Assembly: GCF_011074885.1 (NCBI RefSeq)
Contig: NC_054688.1
Location: 1,488,001-1,552,000, forward strand
From: Brettanomyces bruxellensis
Lineage: Eukaryota > Ascomycota > Pichiomycetes > Pichiales > Pichiaceae
DNA length: 64,000 bases
Direction: 5' to 3'
This document shows positions 29,428 to 38,568 of this stretch, one piece after another. A model generated the notes under the pieces. That model worked only from the letters and a program-made list of their open reading frames with translations, had not been told where the DNA came from and searched no databases. The translations under genes and the position numbers were made by a program. How positions within the stretch are numbered: position 1 is the stretch's first letter; each line of letters starts with the position of its first letter.

Positions 29428-30066
29428 ATGTTCTCCAAGCAAGTTCTCCTCTCATTGGCTCTTTCTTTGGCCACATCTAAGGCCTTGCCTGCCGCAGATC
29501 CTATTGCAGAGGCTTTGGGCTTTGCCAAACCAGCAGAAGCAACATACGAGTGCCACTCATACTGTGGTAATGCGATTATCCAGGCAAGAAAGTGCTCTTC
29601 TGACGGCTCAGATGGAAACTACGATAGTGACTGTCTTTGCAGCAGTGATTCAAGCTTCCTATCGTTGGTTCCAGACTGCTTGGACTGTGGTTGGTGTCTT
29701 TGGGATGACTATGGCTCATATTTGACTTCGGCTTTGGCACAATGCAGCACTAGCACTGAGCCAACAGGAACAGCCTGTGCCAGCTCTTCAACATTGGCAG
29801 CAGAAACAACTGATGCAACAACTGCAGCAACTACAGAAGCAGCAGAAACAACAGCTGCAACTTCAGCAGCTGCCACAGAAGCAAATGTTGCAGTTACTTC
29901 AGCAGCAGCAACAACTTCTGCAGAGACCTCAGTTGCAGCAGAAACTTCTGCTTCTAGTGCTGAGGCTTCAGCTTCTGCCCAGGTTGAAACATTTACTGGT
30001 GGTGCCAACAGACTTCAACTTGGTGCCGGTGTTGGCTTCATTGGTCTTGCCGCTTTGCTCATCTGA
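29428..30066 (+). CDS. Cysteine-rich GPI-anchored cell-wall protein
   Basis: The protein has 212 residues from the ATG at 29428, which starts a clean signal peptide (MFSKQVLLSLALSLATSKA). The region from about residue 35 to 110 has ten cysteines (ECHSYC, KC, DCLC, DCLDCGWC, QC, AC). Then comes an Ala/Thr/Ser-rich stretch of about 80 residues suited to O-mannosylation. The C-terminus is hydrophobic (LGAGVGFIGLAALLI) after a small-residue GGAN site, as expected for GPI addition. The cysteine domain is CFEM-like in size and content, but I cannot confirm the CFEM spacing. Role in the wall is inferred. Confidence 0.72.
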   Translation: MFSKQVLLSLALSLATSKALPAADPIAEALGFAKPAEATYECHSYCGNAIIQARKCSSDGSDGNYDSDCLCSSDSSFLSLVPDCLDCGWCLWDDYGSYLTSALAQCSTSTEPTGTACASSSTLAAETTDATTAATTEAAETTAATSAAATEANVAVTSAAATTSAETSVAAETSASSAEASASAQVETFTGGANRLQLGAGVGFIGLAALLI

Positions 30067-31752
30067 ATTCCTCCAGCTTTATGAAAAGATCGGAGGAAAG
30101 ATACCTGAATTTATATGCCCATGACTTTTTCTGTACACCTGACTTCATGGGGTTCTCTATTGCCTTCTAGTTAATCAATTACGACCGTTAATACGCCACA
30201 TGTAGATATAATCCATGCATAGATGTAATCTAGACATATAGTAATGGGCGTTATGCCGATTAGCCACCACAAAAAGTCAATGTGGCAAACAGCAGAGCAA
30301 CTACCGAGGTAAACACAAAAATACCAGGTACATACAAAATAACCACCTTCTGGCGCTAAATCTGCCACCTCATATTCTTCGATGGTTCAACTGCACAGCC
30401 CCAGAGTTAAGCACCAAGTAAGAGACCGGAAGCAGGCTAGAGCCAAACGTATTAAGCCGAACCGAGCAGTGGAAATACACCTGCTTCGCCCGGTATGAGG
30501 ATAAGAAAAAGCTTCCGGTATTTTCGGAATGTCCGAAATTGCATGTATTCACTACTAGTATGAAATTTAGGACGATGAGAATAACATGGACCTGTAATAT
30601 TCAAGCTGATCAGTGCATAATATTGCAACATATAATATATTATTTGTACCAGTCCCTTGAAATAAAGGAGTATCCTGTCCTTCATTTTCTGCTAATACCA
30701 GAATGTGCCGAAAGGACGTCTGTAGCATTTTACAATATCAACTCCCTTTCCGATCTGTATTTGTTCGCATTCCGAAACGAGGCTTTTCAATGTGTAGCTT
30801 GTCTGTAAAAATAACTGATGCTGGATTCAAAGATGAATAGCCAACTCGATTATCACCGTAATGAAGGCGGAGAAACCATATCTGGGCTTCAAACGAATTA
30901 AACCAGTTAAAGCCACCATCAATACTTCTGCTTAGTACATTTAGGCATGGGCTTATCAGACTTTCATCTACTCCACACCAAAAGATCGGCTATTCTGACC
31001 TTTGGAAATAAAACCAAATCCCGCAACGAGACATACTAAGCCATACAGGACTGAAATGGCCAAAAACATCTCTGTGGTTACTGATATTAGCACTGATTCA
31101 AATCAGCTTTTTTTATCGCTACTTGCAACTTTTGCACTGTTAACATGGCCACAATAGATATCGGGGTTTGGACATCGGGTAGGCAGAGTCAGGTCCTTAT
31201 ACATTCATACTCCTAGCCTATAATTACTGGGGAAATGTGTACTTTAAGAATATGTGGCTGCCACAGTTGGTACGGCTAACAATGGGTTGCGAAACTATGG
31301 CTTTAGCTCAACATAAACAAGGCTGGTGCGAAAAAAAATTGCAGCAGAGAAAAAATAGAAAAAATCGAGAGTTAGGAAAGTGAGAAAGTATGGAAGGGCA
31401 AGTAGAGATGTAAGAAGAGGAAAAGGAATTAGGACAAAGGAACTAGGGAAATGGAAATGGGGAAATGAAAATGAAAATAGGGAAATAGAAATGGGGAAAT
31501 GAAAATGGCAATAAAAATAGGAAATAGGGATATAATTCGGGAATCAGAATTAGGATAGCTAGCAAAGTGAGGAGAGTTAGTACAAAAGTAAAAACATTTC
31601 AATTATAGGGGAAAATGTGAATTTTGGGAATTAGGGAAAGGAGGAATTAACAGGGGAAAACAGAAAATGTAAGAAAATGTAAATGGCAGAGAGAATGAGT
31701 AGAAGAATATTTCACGAAATACGTAATTTAAATCCCAGATCTAACAAAAACA

Positions 31753-31766
31753 CATCGACGCGTCGA
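31753..31766. promoter_or_regulatory. Palindrome ATCGACGCGTCGAT
   Basis: This perfect 14-base palindrome is made of the same TCGACG/CGTCGA half-sites as the 13567 and 55661 elements, in the opposite arrangement. It lies about 510 bases upstream of the MET28-like ATG. Confidence 0.35.
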
Positions 31767-31991
31767 TATACCTACCGGATTTCCTAACAGAGCGGGAGGA
31801 AAGAGCTTAAGCAGCCAATGATTCATACATCTCAAATGAAAGGCAAGGCTGAAGCAGATTCCAACAAATGCGTGGCGATTAATTTTTACATGAAATGTAA
31901 GCAGAAGGTTCTAAACAATGGACTTTAGTGTACAATTTGACAGTTGAATAGCGAAAAGCAAAAGCTGATCCAATAAAGGGAAGCAACCGAG

Positions 31992-31998
31992 TCACGTG
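31992..31998. promoter_or_regulatory. TCACGTG (Cbf1-type E-box) upstream of the MET28-like gene
   Basis: TCACGTG lies 278 bases before the bZIP ATG. In Saccharomyces the sulfur regulator genes are themselves under Cbf1-Met4 control, which fits. Inference from motif. Confidence 0.5.
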
Positions 31999-32157
31999 TC
32001 AGCACGCAAAAAATATCGGGGAGAGAGATTAGGGAAGAGGGGAAATTCGGGATTTGCTGTATAGAGGTAGCAAAAAAAAAAAAAAAAAAAAAGAGCAACG
32101 AGGAGATGGTGGTGGCTCACATTTAAGTAGCAGAATCTGTCAATCAACAGTTGCAAA

Positions 32158-32214
32158 ATGTGGCATAGTAAAAAAAATGCGCAAAAGCAGTGGATTAAAG
32201 AAAATCCAGAATAG
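32158..32214 (+). other. Upstream ORF in the MET28-like leader
   Basis: An ATG opens 18 codons (MWHSKKNAQKQWIKENPE) and ends in TAG 61 bases before the main ATG, in another frame. If the leader includes it, it could reduce or regulate translation. The transcript start is unknown. Confidence 0.3.
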
Positions 32215-32275
32215 TGGTAAGGGACAATACAGGCGCTAATAAAGTCAATTGCAGGTTCAAATTGTATGGAAAAGC

Positions 32276-32989
32276 ATGAAAGCACGCTACCAAGAGTCAA
32301 AAGAAGAGTCAGATGGGATTACGCTGGAAGATTTTGACTTCAGCGATGACAAACACGGTGTGGGAAAAAGAGAAGACCAGGATAGACTTGTTAAAAAAAC
32401 AGAAAGCACATCCTCAAGCAGTTCGAAAGACGATAATGGCTTGGAGGAGTTCTCAAACAACCATTTTGTAGTGCTGGACACAGATGCCAATCAGGAAGTT
32501 GAGAGGGGAAGAAATGTCGATGATGAAGATGAAAAGAACAAAAAGGAAGAAGGAGATGAGAAGTCAGCCGGGGCAGGATCGGAGTCAGAAAGTCCAGAGT
32601 CGGACAAGAGCACTGCCACAGATCATGAACATTCAGCCACAAAGAAGAGAAAGAGAGGAGGAAGCAGTTTAAGCGACGAGGAACGTAGGAAAAGAAACAC
32701 AGAAGCTTCCGCAAGATTCCGGATTAAAAGACGGATGCGTGAACAGGAGATGAGTGAGCGGCTGACAAAGATAAGAGCACACATTGCCGAACTGAAAGTG
32801 AAAGAAAAAACACTAAGTATGGAAAATGAATGTCTCAAACGGATGCTTCTGGGAGATGCGGCTGTTGGTGCGATGCTCACGTCGAAAGACGCGTCTGCAC
32901 AACCGGCCATTGACACAATGTCGAATTACCAGTTGCTAAATCTGATGAGACAGAAGTCTGGAGAAGGTTTCCGGATCACCACTGTGTGA
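32276..32989 (+). CDS. MET28: MET28-like bZIP factor
   Basis: The protein has 237 residues from the first ATG in frame (32276); nine more codons are open upstream but only from a TTG. The N-terminal half is acidic and Ser-rich. The basic region RKRNTEASARFRIKRRMREQEM is followed by a leucine zipper (LTKIRAHIAELKVKEKTLSM, then ENECLKRMLLG). The NT-ASARFRIK core is shared with the 657-residue protein at 5426-7399 and marks the Met4/Met28/CYS3 group. By size and acidic N-terminus this one is closest to Met28, which stabilises Cbf1-Met4 on DNA. A possible CYS3-like role on its own is not excluded. The C-terminus ends FRITTV. Confidence 0.68.
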   Translation: MKARYQESKEESDGITLEDFDFSDDKHGVGKREDQDRLVKKTESTSSSSSKDDNGLEEFSNNHFVVLDTDANQEVERGRNVDDEDEKNKKEEGDEKSAGAGSESESPESDKSTATDHEHSATKKRKRGGSSLSDEERRKRNTEASARFRIKRRMREQEMSERLTKIRAHIAELKVKEKTLSMENECLKRMLLGDAAVGAMLTSKDASAQPAIDTMSNYQLLNLMRQKSGEGFRITTV

Positions 32990-34243
32990 AGAATGTATTT
33001 AAATGAGGAACGAGGGGAAATGAAGTCAGGAACAGACAAGAGTGAGAACGGAGAACAAGGACAAAGATTAGACAAGAGTAAGGATAAAGAACAAGGACAA
33101 CAATAAGATAGGTAGGTGCTCGACAAAGAAGAATAAAGACATGAATAAAAATAAAGACAAGGGCAGGAGCAAGCTAAGAACATGAACAGGGGGATGATAA
33201 ATTGACCAAAAATATTATCATAAAGCTAAAACCAAGATAAATACTGCATTTCAAACCTATTCGCATGAATCGCTTTCTATTGGTGGCAATGGAAGATTTC
33301 AATGCGTTTGCAGACCAAACCACTTTAGCATCTATGTACTTGAGAATTCATGTCTGTTTCTTTTTCATATTTCGTAGCTTTTGGTTTTGTACTTTCAAAG
33401 CTTGTAGGTAATGATGATATCAAGGGCCTGGTAATGATGATAAAGAGCCGATTTTCGCAGACTTCCGCACATTTCCTTTTCGGGAAGGCCAATGAGAGAA
33501 AAGATCGAGAGACGGAAAAAAAAATTGCATCTTCTGCTTTTAAATCCTCGGAACGAAAGCGGGGGGCTACATATCCGAGGCATTTAAGCGCCATAAATTA
33601 GTGAAAAGTGCAGAATTTCAGGTGATAAAATGCAAATCAGGGACCAAGGAGATAGGGGAATGTCACAGTATAAAAAGTACATAATTTGATAATAAAACCA
33701 TCTAAAACTCTCAGTTAATATTGGATGGTCCTTGTTAGCACTAGACAGAAAACAACGAGATATGCCAACCGGGCTTGAAATTTAGATCTGACAAACACCG
33801 AAAGTTGAAGCTGAACAGACAGAATTTGCAGGACAATTTACAGATCTGGCCAAAAATTGCAAGCAGATTCCCATAAACGGAGATTCATGTGAAATTGTCA
33901 AGCATAGCGGAACAGTGCGGATCGAGTCTCCAGTATTGAGAGAGGAGAAAATCAGAAAAATCAGAAAATCAATAAAATTCAAAAAAAATCAATAAAAATC
34001 AAAACATAAATAAGATCGCGGCTTTTTTTCCGATTGCTTATTTACCTAATCCATCTTTTAGCGAATTATTTTTCTTTCTTCATCTGCTATTCTTTCTTCT
34101 CCGTTGCAATTCGTACTTTTCAGAATGGCAAGCTTTCTCAACACATCACCCTAGTATTGCCTATATCTGTAAAGGCAGGTGCATACAACAAGGATATACA
34201 CGGCAGTGTTGATGCCAGCAGCATTTTGGAGGACTGAAAAAGA
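32990..34243. other. Intergenic, no gene recognised
   Basis: This lies between two genes on the same strand. The first 200 bases are purine-rich with AAGGACAA-type repetition (33020-33180). The rest is the LCB3 promoter. Nothing else is supported. Confidence 0.55.
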
Positions 34244-35422
34244 ATGACGAAGCAATCCAAAAGCAGCACTCAGGAGTTAACAAACACATCAAGCCGTGAC
34301 TCAGGCTTGAAATCAGACTCCTTTTACAGGTCACGTATGTCTCCAACGCGGTTCAAGATCAGAAGAGCTTTACTTACGCTGATAAACAAGGAGTCGCCGG
34401 CTCTTGGAAGGCTCCAGAAGAAAGTTAGGGGCCCATTTTTGGACTTGTACTTTCTATATTCGGCAAACTTGGGGGCACACATGTTTTACGTGCTGATGTG
34501 CCCGTTACCCGGCTGGTTTGGTCGCATGTACCTTCTTCGGGATTCTGTGATGATCCTCGGGCTCGGAATTTACCTCACGGGTGCAATTAAGGACTATTTG
34601 TGCCTCCCAAGGCCAAAATCCCCTCCTTTACACCGTTTAACTTTGAGCCATTACACTGCAAAGGAGTACGGATGTCCCTCCAGCCACACTGCCAACGCCA
34701 CAAGCGTCTGCCTGCTCGTGGCAAGTATGGTGATATCAAACTGGTCGAGTTTTGCCAACTGGAGCGGCGCTTTTTGCATTCTTGCTTTTACTGCATTCTA
34801 TTTTATTTCGTTGGTCTTTGGACGCGTGTACTGCGGGATGCACGGATGCGTTGATTTAGCCATCGGCGTGCTCATTGGCTGGCTTGCGTTTGCCGTGAGG
34901 GTTCTCTGGCTTCGTTCCGCATGGGACAATCTCATTTTGAACAATTCCTCTTTGCTTGTTCCAGTCGGATTATCGCTTTTCTACTATTTTCTCATCTGGA
35001 TCAACCCCCGGCCTTTGGATCCATGCCCCTGCTTTGAGGATGGTGTCTCCTTCATCGGGGTCTTGATAGGTCTAGATTTTGTCCACTGGCTTTTTGCAAA
35101 CTACTTCACCCAGTACACTGTGCCTGGATACCACAATTCCACAGTTCCATTTGATTTTGTTCAGCTTGGACTCGCAAAGTCTGTTCTGCGAGTCATTCTT
35201 GGTGTCTTGCTTGTTGTTTCCTGGAAGGTTGTGTCCAAACCTGCTCTTCAGAAAGTGTGCAACTTGTTCAAACCAAGGAAAACCGTTCCTAATCAATGCT
35301 ATGCCTGCGTTAGTAGGACGGACCGCGATATCTTCATCAGGCTTATTGTCTATGCCGGCATACCTACAATGGTTGTTTGTGGAAAGTTCATCTTTCCGCT
35401 TTTCGGGCTAGGTGTCAATTAA
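34244..35422 (+). CDS. LCB3: Long-chain base-1-phosphate phosphatase (PAP2 family)
   Basis: The 392-residue membrane protein carries the three PAP2 motifs: KDYLCLPRP (K116, R123), PSSH (H148, proton donor) and GRVYCGMHGCVD (R194, nucleophile H200). Several hydrophobic helices surround them and continue to the C-terminus. The motif spacing and the C-terminal membrane block match yeast Lcb3/Ysr3, ER enzymes that dephosphorylate dihydrosphingosine and phytosphingosine 1-phosphates in sphingolipid salvage. There is one gene here; which paralogue it corresponds to is not clear. The gene looks intact and is convergent with RHO4. Confidence 0.92.
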   Translation: MTKQSKSSTQELTNTSSRDSGLKSDSFYRSRMSPTRFKIRRALLTLINKESPALGRLQKKVRGPFLDLYFLYSANLGAHMFYVLMCPLPGWFGRMYLLRDSVMILGLGIYLTGAIKDYLCLPRPKSPPLHRLTLSHYTAKEYGCPSSHTANATSVCLLVASMVISNWSSFANWSGAFCILAFTAFYFISLVFGRVYCGMHGCVDLAIGVLIGWLAFAVRVLWLRSAWDNLILNNSSLLVPVGLSLFYYFLIWINPRPLDPCPCFEDGVSFIGVLIGLDFVHWLFANYFTQYTVPGYHNSTVPFDFVQLGLAKSVLRVILGVLLVVSWKVVSKPALQKVCNLFKPRKTVPNQCYACVSRTDRDIFIRLIVYAGIPTMVVCGKFIFPLFGLGVN

Positions 35423-35723
35423 AGCTCGATACACTGTTTCCTACCCACTTCCACCAAATAATTAGAGTTACGTGCTTCATGCTTGGCCCCACCTACAACT
35501 TATCACCCAAAACAACTAATTTCAGCTCAAACTATAAGCATAATAATCATAATGATAGACACGAGCACAAGCATAACCACATTTTCATTCTATACTGCTC
35601 TCTGCCTTCTTCCCACTTTATATCCCACATCCTCTCTATAGATACGTAATACATCCATACATCATTACAATCAAATATATTGCTCTAGTATCGTCCTTTG
35701 TGAAATTACCAAAAAATACTCGT
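35423..35723. other. Short convergent intergenic
   Basis: This AT-rich 3' flank is shared by LCB3 and RHO4. No feature is seen. Confidence 0.6.
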
Positions 35724-36989
35724 TTACATAATCACACAACACTTGCTTTTCTCCTCTTGCTCGGTGTAGTTGTTATCATACCCAAAGTTCGGCTGTGCTA
35801 TCTGATAATTATCATTACGGTTGTAGCTGTTGGCTGCTTGCTTTCTGCTCGTGGTCGAGGTAGTGTGATTATTAACAGCAGACGTCTTATTATTGTAAGA
35901 AACTTGGGCCTTAACTTGGTTATTCTGGGCATTGTAGCTATTCCGAACATTATTCTGGGCATTATAGCTATTCCGAACATTATTCTGACCATTATAAGCA
36001 TTCTGACCATTATAAGCATTCTGACTGTTATAATTACCATTATAAGCACTCTGACCATTATAATCACTTTGATCATTATAGTCATTATTGCTTGCCTGGC
36101 TGTAACTAAGGCGATTACCAGCATCGGAATAAGCATTGTCATACGAATTGCGAACAGGTGGAATGTTCTCATCAACAGGAGGTGGAAGATTAGGCTGATT
36201 TTCTTGCAATACAGTATCCATCTTCTCTCTTTCCTCCTCACGCTCCAATTTCTTCTTGCGGCGATTTTCAGTGATGGAACTCAAACTTAAAGTAATACTG
36301 CTCTGCTTACTGTGAGTTCTGAAATGCCCACTAAACCGCTTAGATGCTCTTTTTGTGGGTGAAAGACTTCCATTAGATCTCCGCCTGGTTTTCCGCATCT
36401 TCATATTGTAGATGATGTTGAAGCAGGTGTCGAAAAGTGGACCCACATTGTACATCTCCTTGGCTGAGCACTGCATATGTGCCACAGCTCCGATGTTTTC
36501 AGCCACTTTTAGAGCATCAAATGGATCAACTTTGTGGTCCGGAAGGTCCGATTTGAGCCCAACCAACAGGATTGGCACGTTTGGACAAAAGTTGATGATC
36601 TCCGGGGCCCAGACTTCAGGAATATTCAACAGCGATTCCGTTGATGCTAGGGAATACGCCAAAATAACCAAATTTGCATCCTGGTAGCTCAATCTTCTCA
36701 ATCTCTCATAATCTTCCTGTCCAGCGGTATCCCATAGATCAACTGTAAGAATTTCGTTGCCCTGGTTCTGCACAAAAGCTCTGTGATTTTCAAAAATCGT
36801 TGGTTCGTAATCTGTCGGGAAATATCCTCGAATGAAAGAAGTGAATAAGGACGTTTTACCACAACCGGAATCACCCACAATGACAACTTTAAACTGTAGA
36901 TTTGGGTTTGGCCGGATATCTGCATTGCTGTCCAACAGCCTGTATGTACTGCCAGCCCCTATAGGTCGGACATAGTAGCAATCTGACAT
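35724..36989 (-). CDS. RHO4: Rho4-type small GTPase
   Basis: The protein has 421 residues. The GTPase domain shows GDSGCGKT (39-46), the switch-I threonine in YEPTIFENH, DTAGQ (87-91), a VGLKSDL guanine-binding segment (the Rho4 variant of TKxD) and CSAKE. The C-terminus CCVIM is a CAAX prenylation box. An N-terminal extension of about 30 residues precedes the domain, as in Rho4. The product is about 130 residues longer than Saccharomyces Rho4 because of a Tyr/Asn/Gln-rich linker (about residues 270-400) with repeats of NAYNGQ and NVRNSYNAQ. Known role of the family: Rho4 supports polarised growth and septum formation through formins. Confidence 0.85.
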   Translation of the reverse strand: MSDCYYVRPIGAGSTYRLLDSNADIRPNPNLQFKVVIVGDSGCGKTSLFTSFIRGYFPTDYEPTIFENHRAFVQNQGNEILTVDLWDTAGQEDYERLRRLSYQDANLVILAYSLASTESLLNIPEVWAPEIINFCPNVPILLVGLKSDLPDHKVDPFDALKVAENIGAVAHMQCSAKEMYNVGPLFDTCFNIIYNMKMRKTRRRSNGSLSPTKRASKRFSGHFRTHSKQSSITLSLSSITENRRKKKLEREEEREKMDTVLQENQPNLPPPVDENIPPVRNSYDNAYSDAGNRLSYSQASNNDYNDQSDYNGQSAYNGNYNSQNAYNGQNAYNGQNNVRNSYNAQNNVRNSYNAQNNQVKAQVSYNNKTSAVNNHTTSTTSRKQAANSYNRNDNYQIAQPNFGYDNNYTEQEEKSKCCVIM

Positions 36990-38568
36990 GGCTGAATGGC
37001 GTATAGTGTTCTTTAATGAATTTAAGAAATGATGATGGAATGTTCTTTCTTAATGGCTGGAAAAATCTCGAGCAAAAGCCTCCCCTTTCCTTTGAAAGCT
37101 CTTTGAGTGATGCTGTTTGCTAAATGACGGGAAATATGTTCAGCTAACACCTAAATGAGTGTAGGTGGCTAGTTGAGCGCAAAAAAAGGTCCGAAATAAA
37201 AAAAAAATGATGATTGATGACTGGGAGAATTCGGGAGTAAGGAGTATGCTGAATCGGTTCGATTGCAGCTGGAAGCTCGAAAATGCTAGTGGGTATTTTA
37301 AAATCGCCAAAGACAACTAGTTTAAATGCGGTTGTATCAGTAAAACCAGGCTGAGGAGAAAAAGAGATATGAGAAAAAGGAAGGAAGTAGAAGTGAGGAA
37401 AACAGAAAATTGTAAATATTTAAATTTATTTACTTATCGAGAATAAACAAAATTTCTTCGATTCTTCGCGAAACCGCCGATATTTTTTATTTTTAGTGAA
37501 AAAAAAGAAGCGGGAGTATTTTCCATTACGTAAGAGGTCTTTCTGTGCAGATAACCTTGAAAGTATTTATAATGCTGATAGAAAGGAAGATAACGCTGAA
37601 ATGGGGAGAAATCCGAATTGGAATGTTAACACACACCTGTTAACCTTGATATTCCCAAATCAACCATGGTCCTAATATTTGTTGTAGTATCTAACTTGTG
37701 TGTAAGTTTTAGTATAGACAAGAATATATCTTGGCTTTACATAGTTGTCATTGCGCTTTTTATACAATACCATAAATAATAGGACCTGATCCTTTTAAAA
37801 CTCTGTTGTTCTATGCTTTTATTGTTTTGACAACATCCGGGCAATTTTGAAGATGTATCTTCATTTTTTGTGTGCGATTTGTTTGAACAATACCATCTAG
37901 TGTATAGATATGGAAATGATGCGATTGGGCCAAGATTAGTTCAAAAAAACGGGGTTACGCAAATATAATATTAGCTGCCGTCTTTTTGAAGAATAAATAA
38001 ACCTGGAAGAAAGAACAAACACTACAAATTGTTAAACATGCATATTTAAAAAAACCTAAGAGAACGTGGTATATATGAATTATTATAGTAGCAAGTAATA
38101 ACTTCTTCCTCAGCAAAATTTGACCCCACTTCCTCAACTTAACTAACAGACTAACACACCTTCACATAGGATACAGCTACGTACTTATTTTACATACACA
38201 TACATTTATGGCTAACATAGCACATTTTGCACTTTGAAATGCCCTTTTCTTTAGAAAATTCTTTCAAAAAACAAAAAAAAAGGATTGCCCCGCATCCCAG
38301 CCAGTGATAATCAGCAGATTGGTCATATCAGCTAAGGATTCGCTCAATCAGGCAACAATGCGAGAAACGGCTGATTGAAAAATTTTTATTCCATTTTATT
38401 TTTCATCAGATGTGATTTAAAACTTCCATCTTTTTGTTCTTTCGGACACACTGCACGTACTCTATAGGTCCGTATTAAGCTGAATTTGTTTGTTATCAGA
38501 TCATATAGACGGTCTAGAAGGCGTTCACAAGAGCTTAACACTTGCAATTCCGAAATTCTGGAGGTTAG
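36990..38568. other. Divergent intergenic between RHO4 and TRM2
   Basis: Both promoters lie in this 1.6 kb stretch. There are A-runs near 37196, 37500 and 38275. I see no gene. A GTAGTATCT string near 37685 resembles part of U2 snRNA, but the flanks do not. Confidence 0.55.

Larger units (their letters stand above)
30067..32275. repeat. Long intergenic with purine-rich GGGAAATGAAAATG tracts
   Basis: No gene is seen in this 2.2 kb stretch. From about 31330 to 31700 the + strand is purine-rich with many copies of GGGAAATGAAAATG-like units. An ATCGACGCGTCGAT palindrome (31753-31766), a TCACGTG site (31992-31998) and an A-run of about 21 bases (32072-32092) lie upstream of the MET28-like gene. 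Confidence 0.6.

Noticed and set aside
29777..30124. Gln-rich frame overlapping the wall protein
   Set aside because: Shifted reading of Ala/Thr-coding GCA/ACA repeats; the wall protein has signal peptide, cysteines and GPI end.
37670..37710. GTAGTATCT string resembling U2 snRNA
   Set aside because: The U2 5' end and the following stem are missing.
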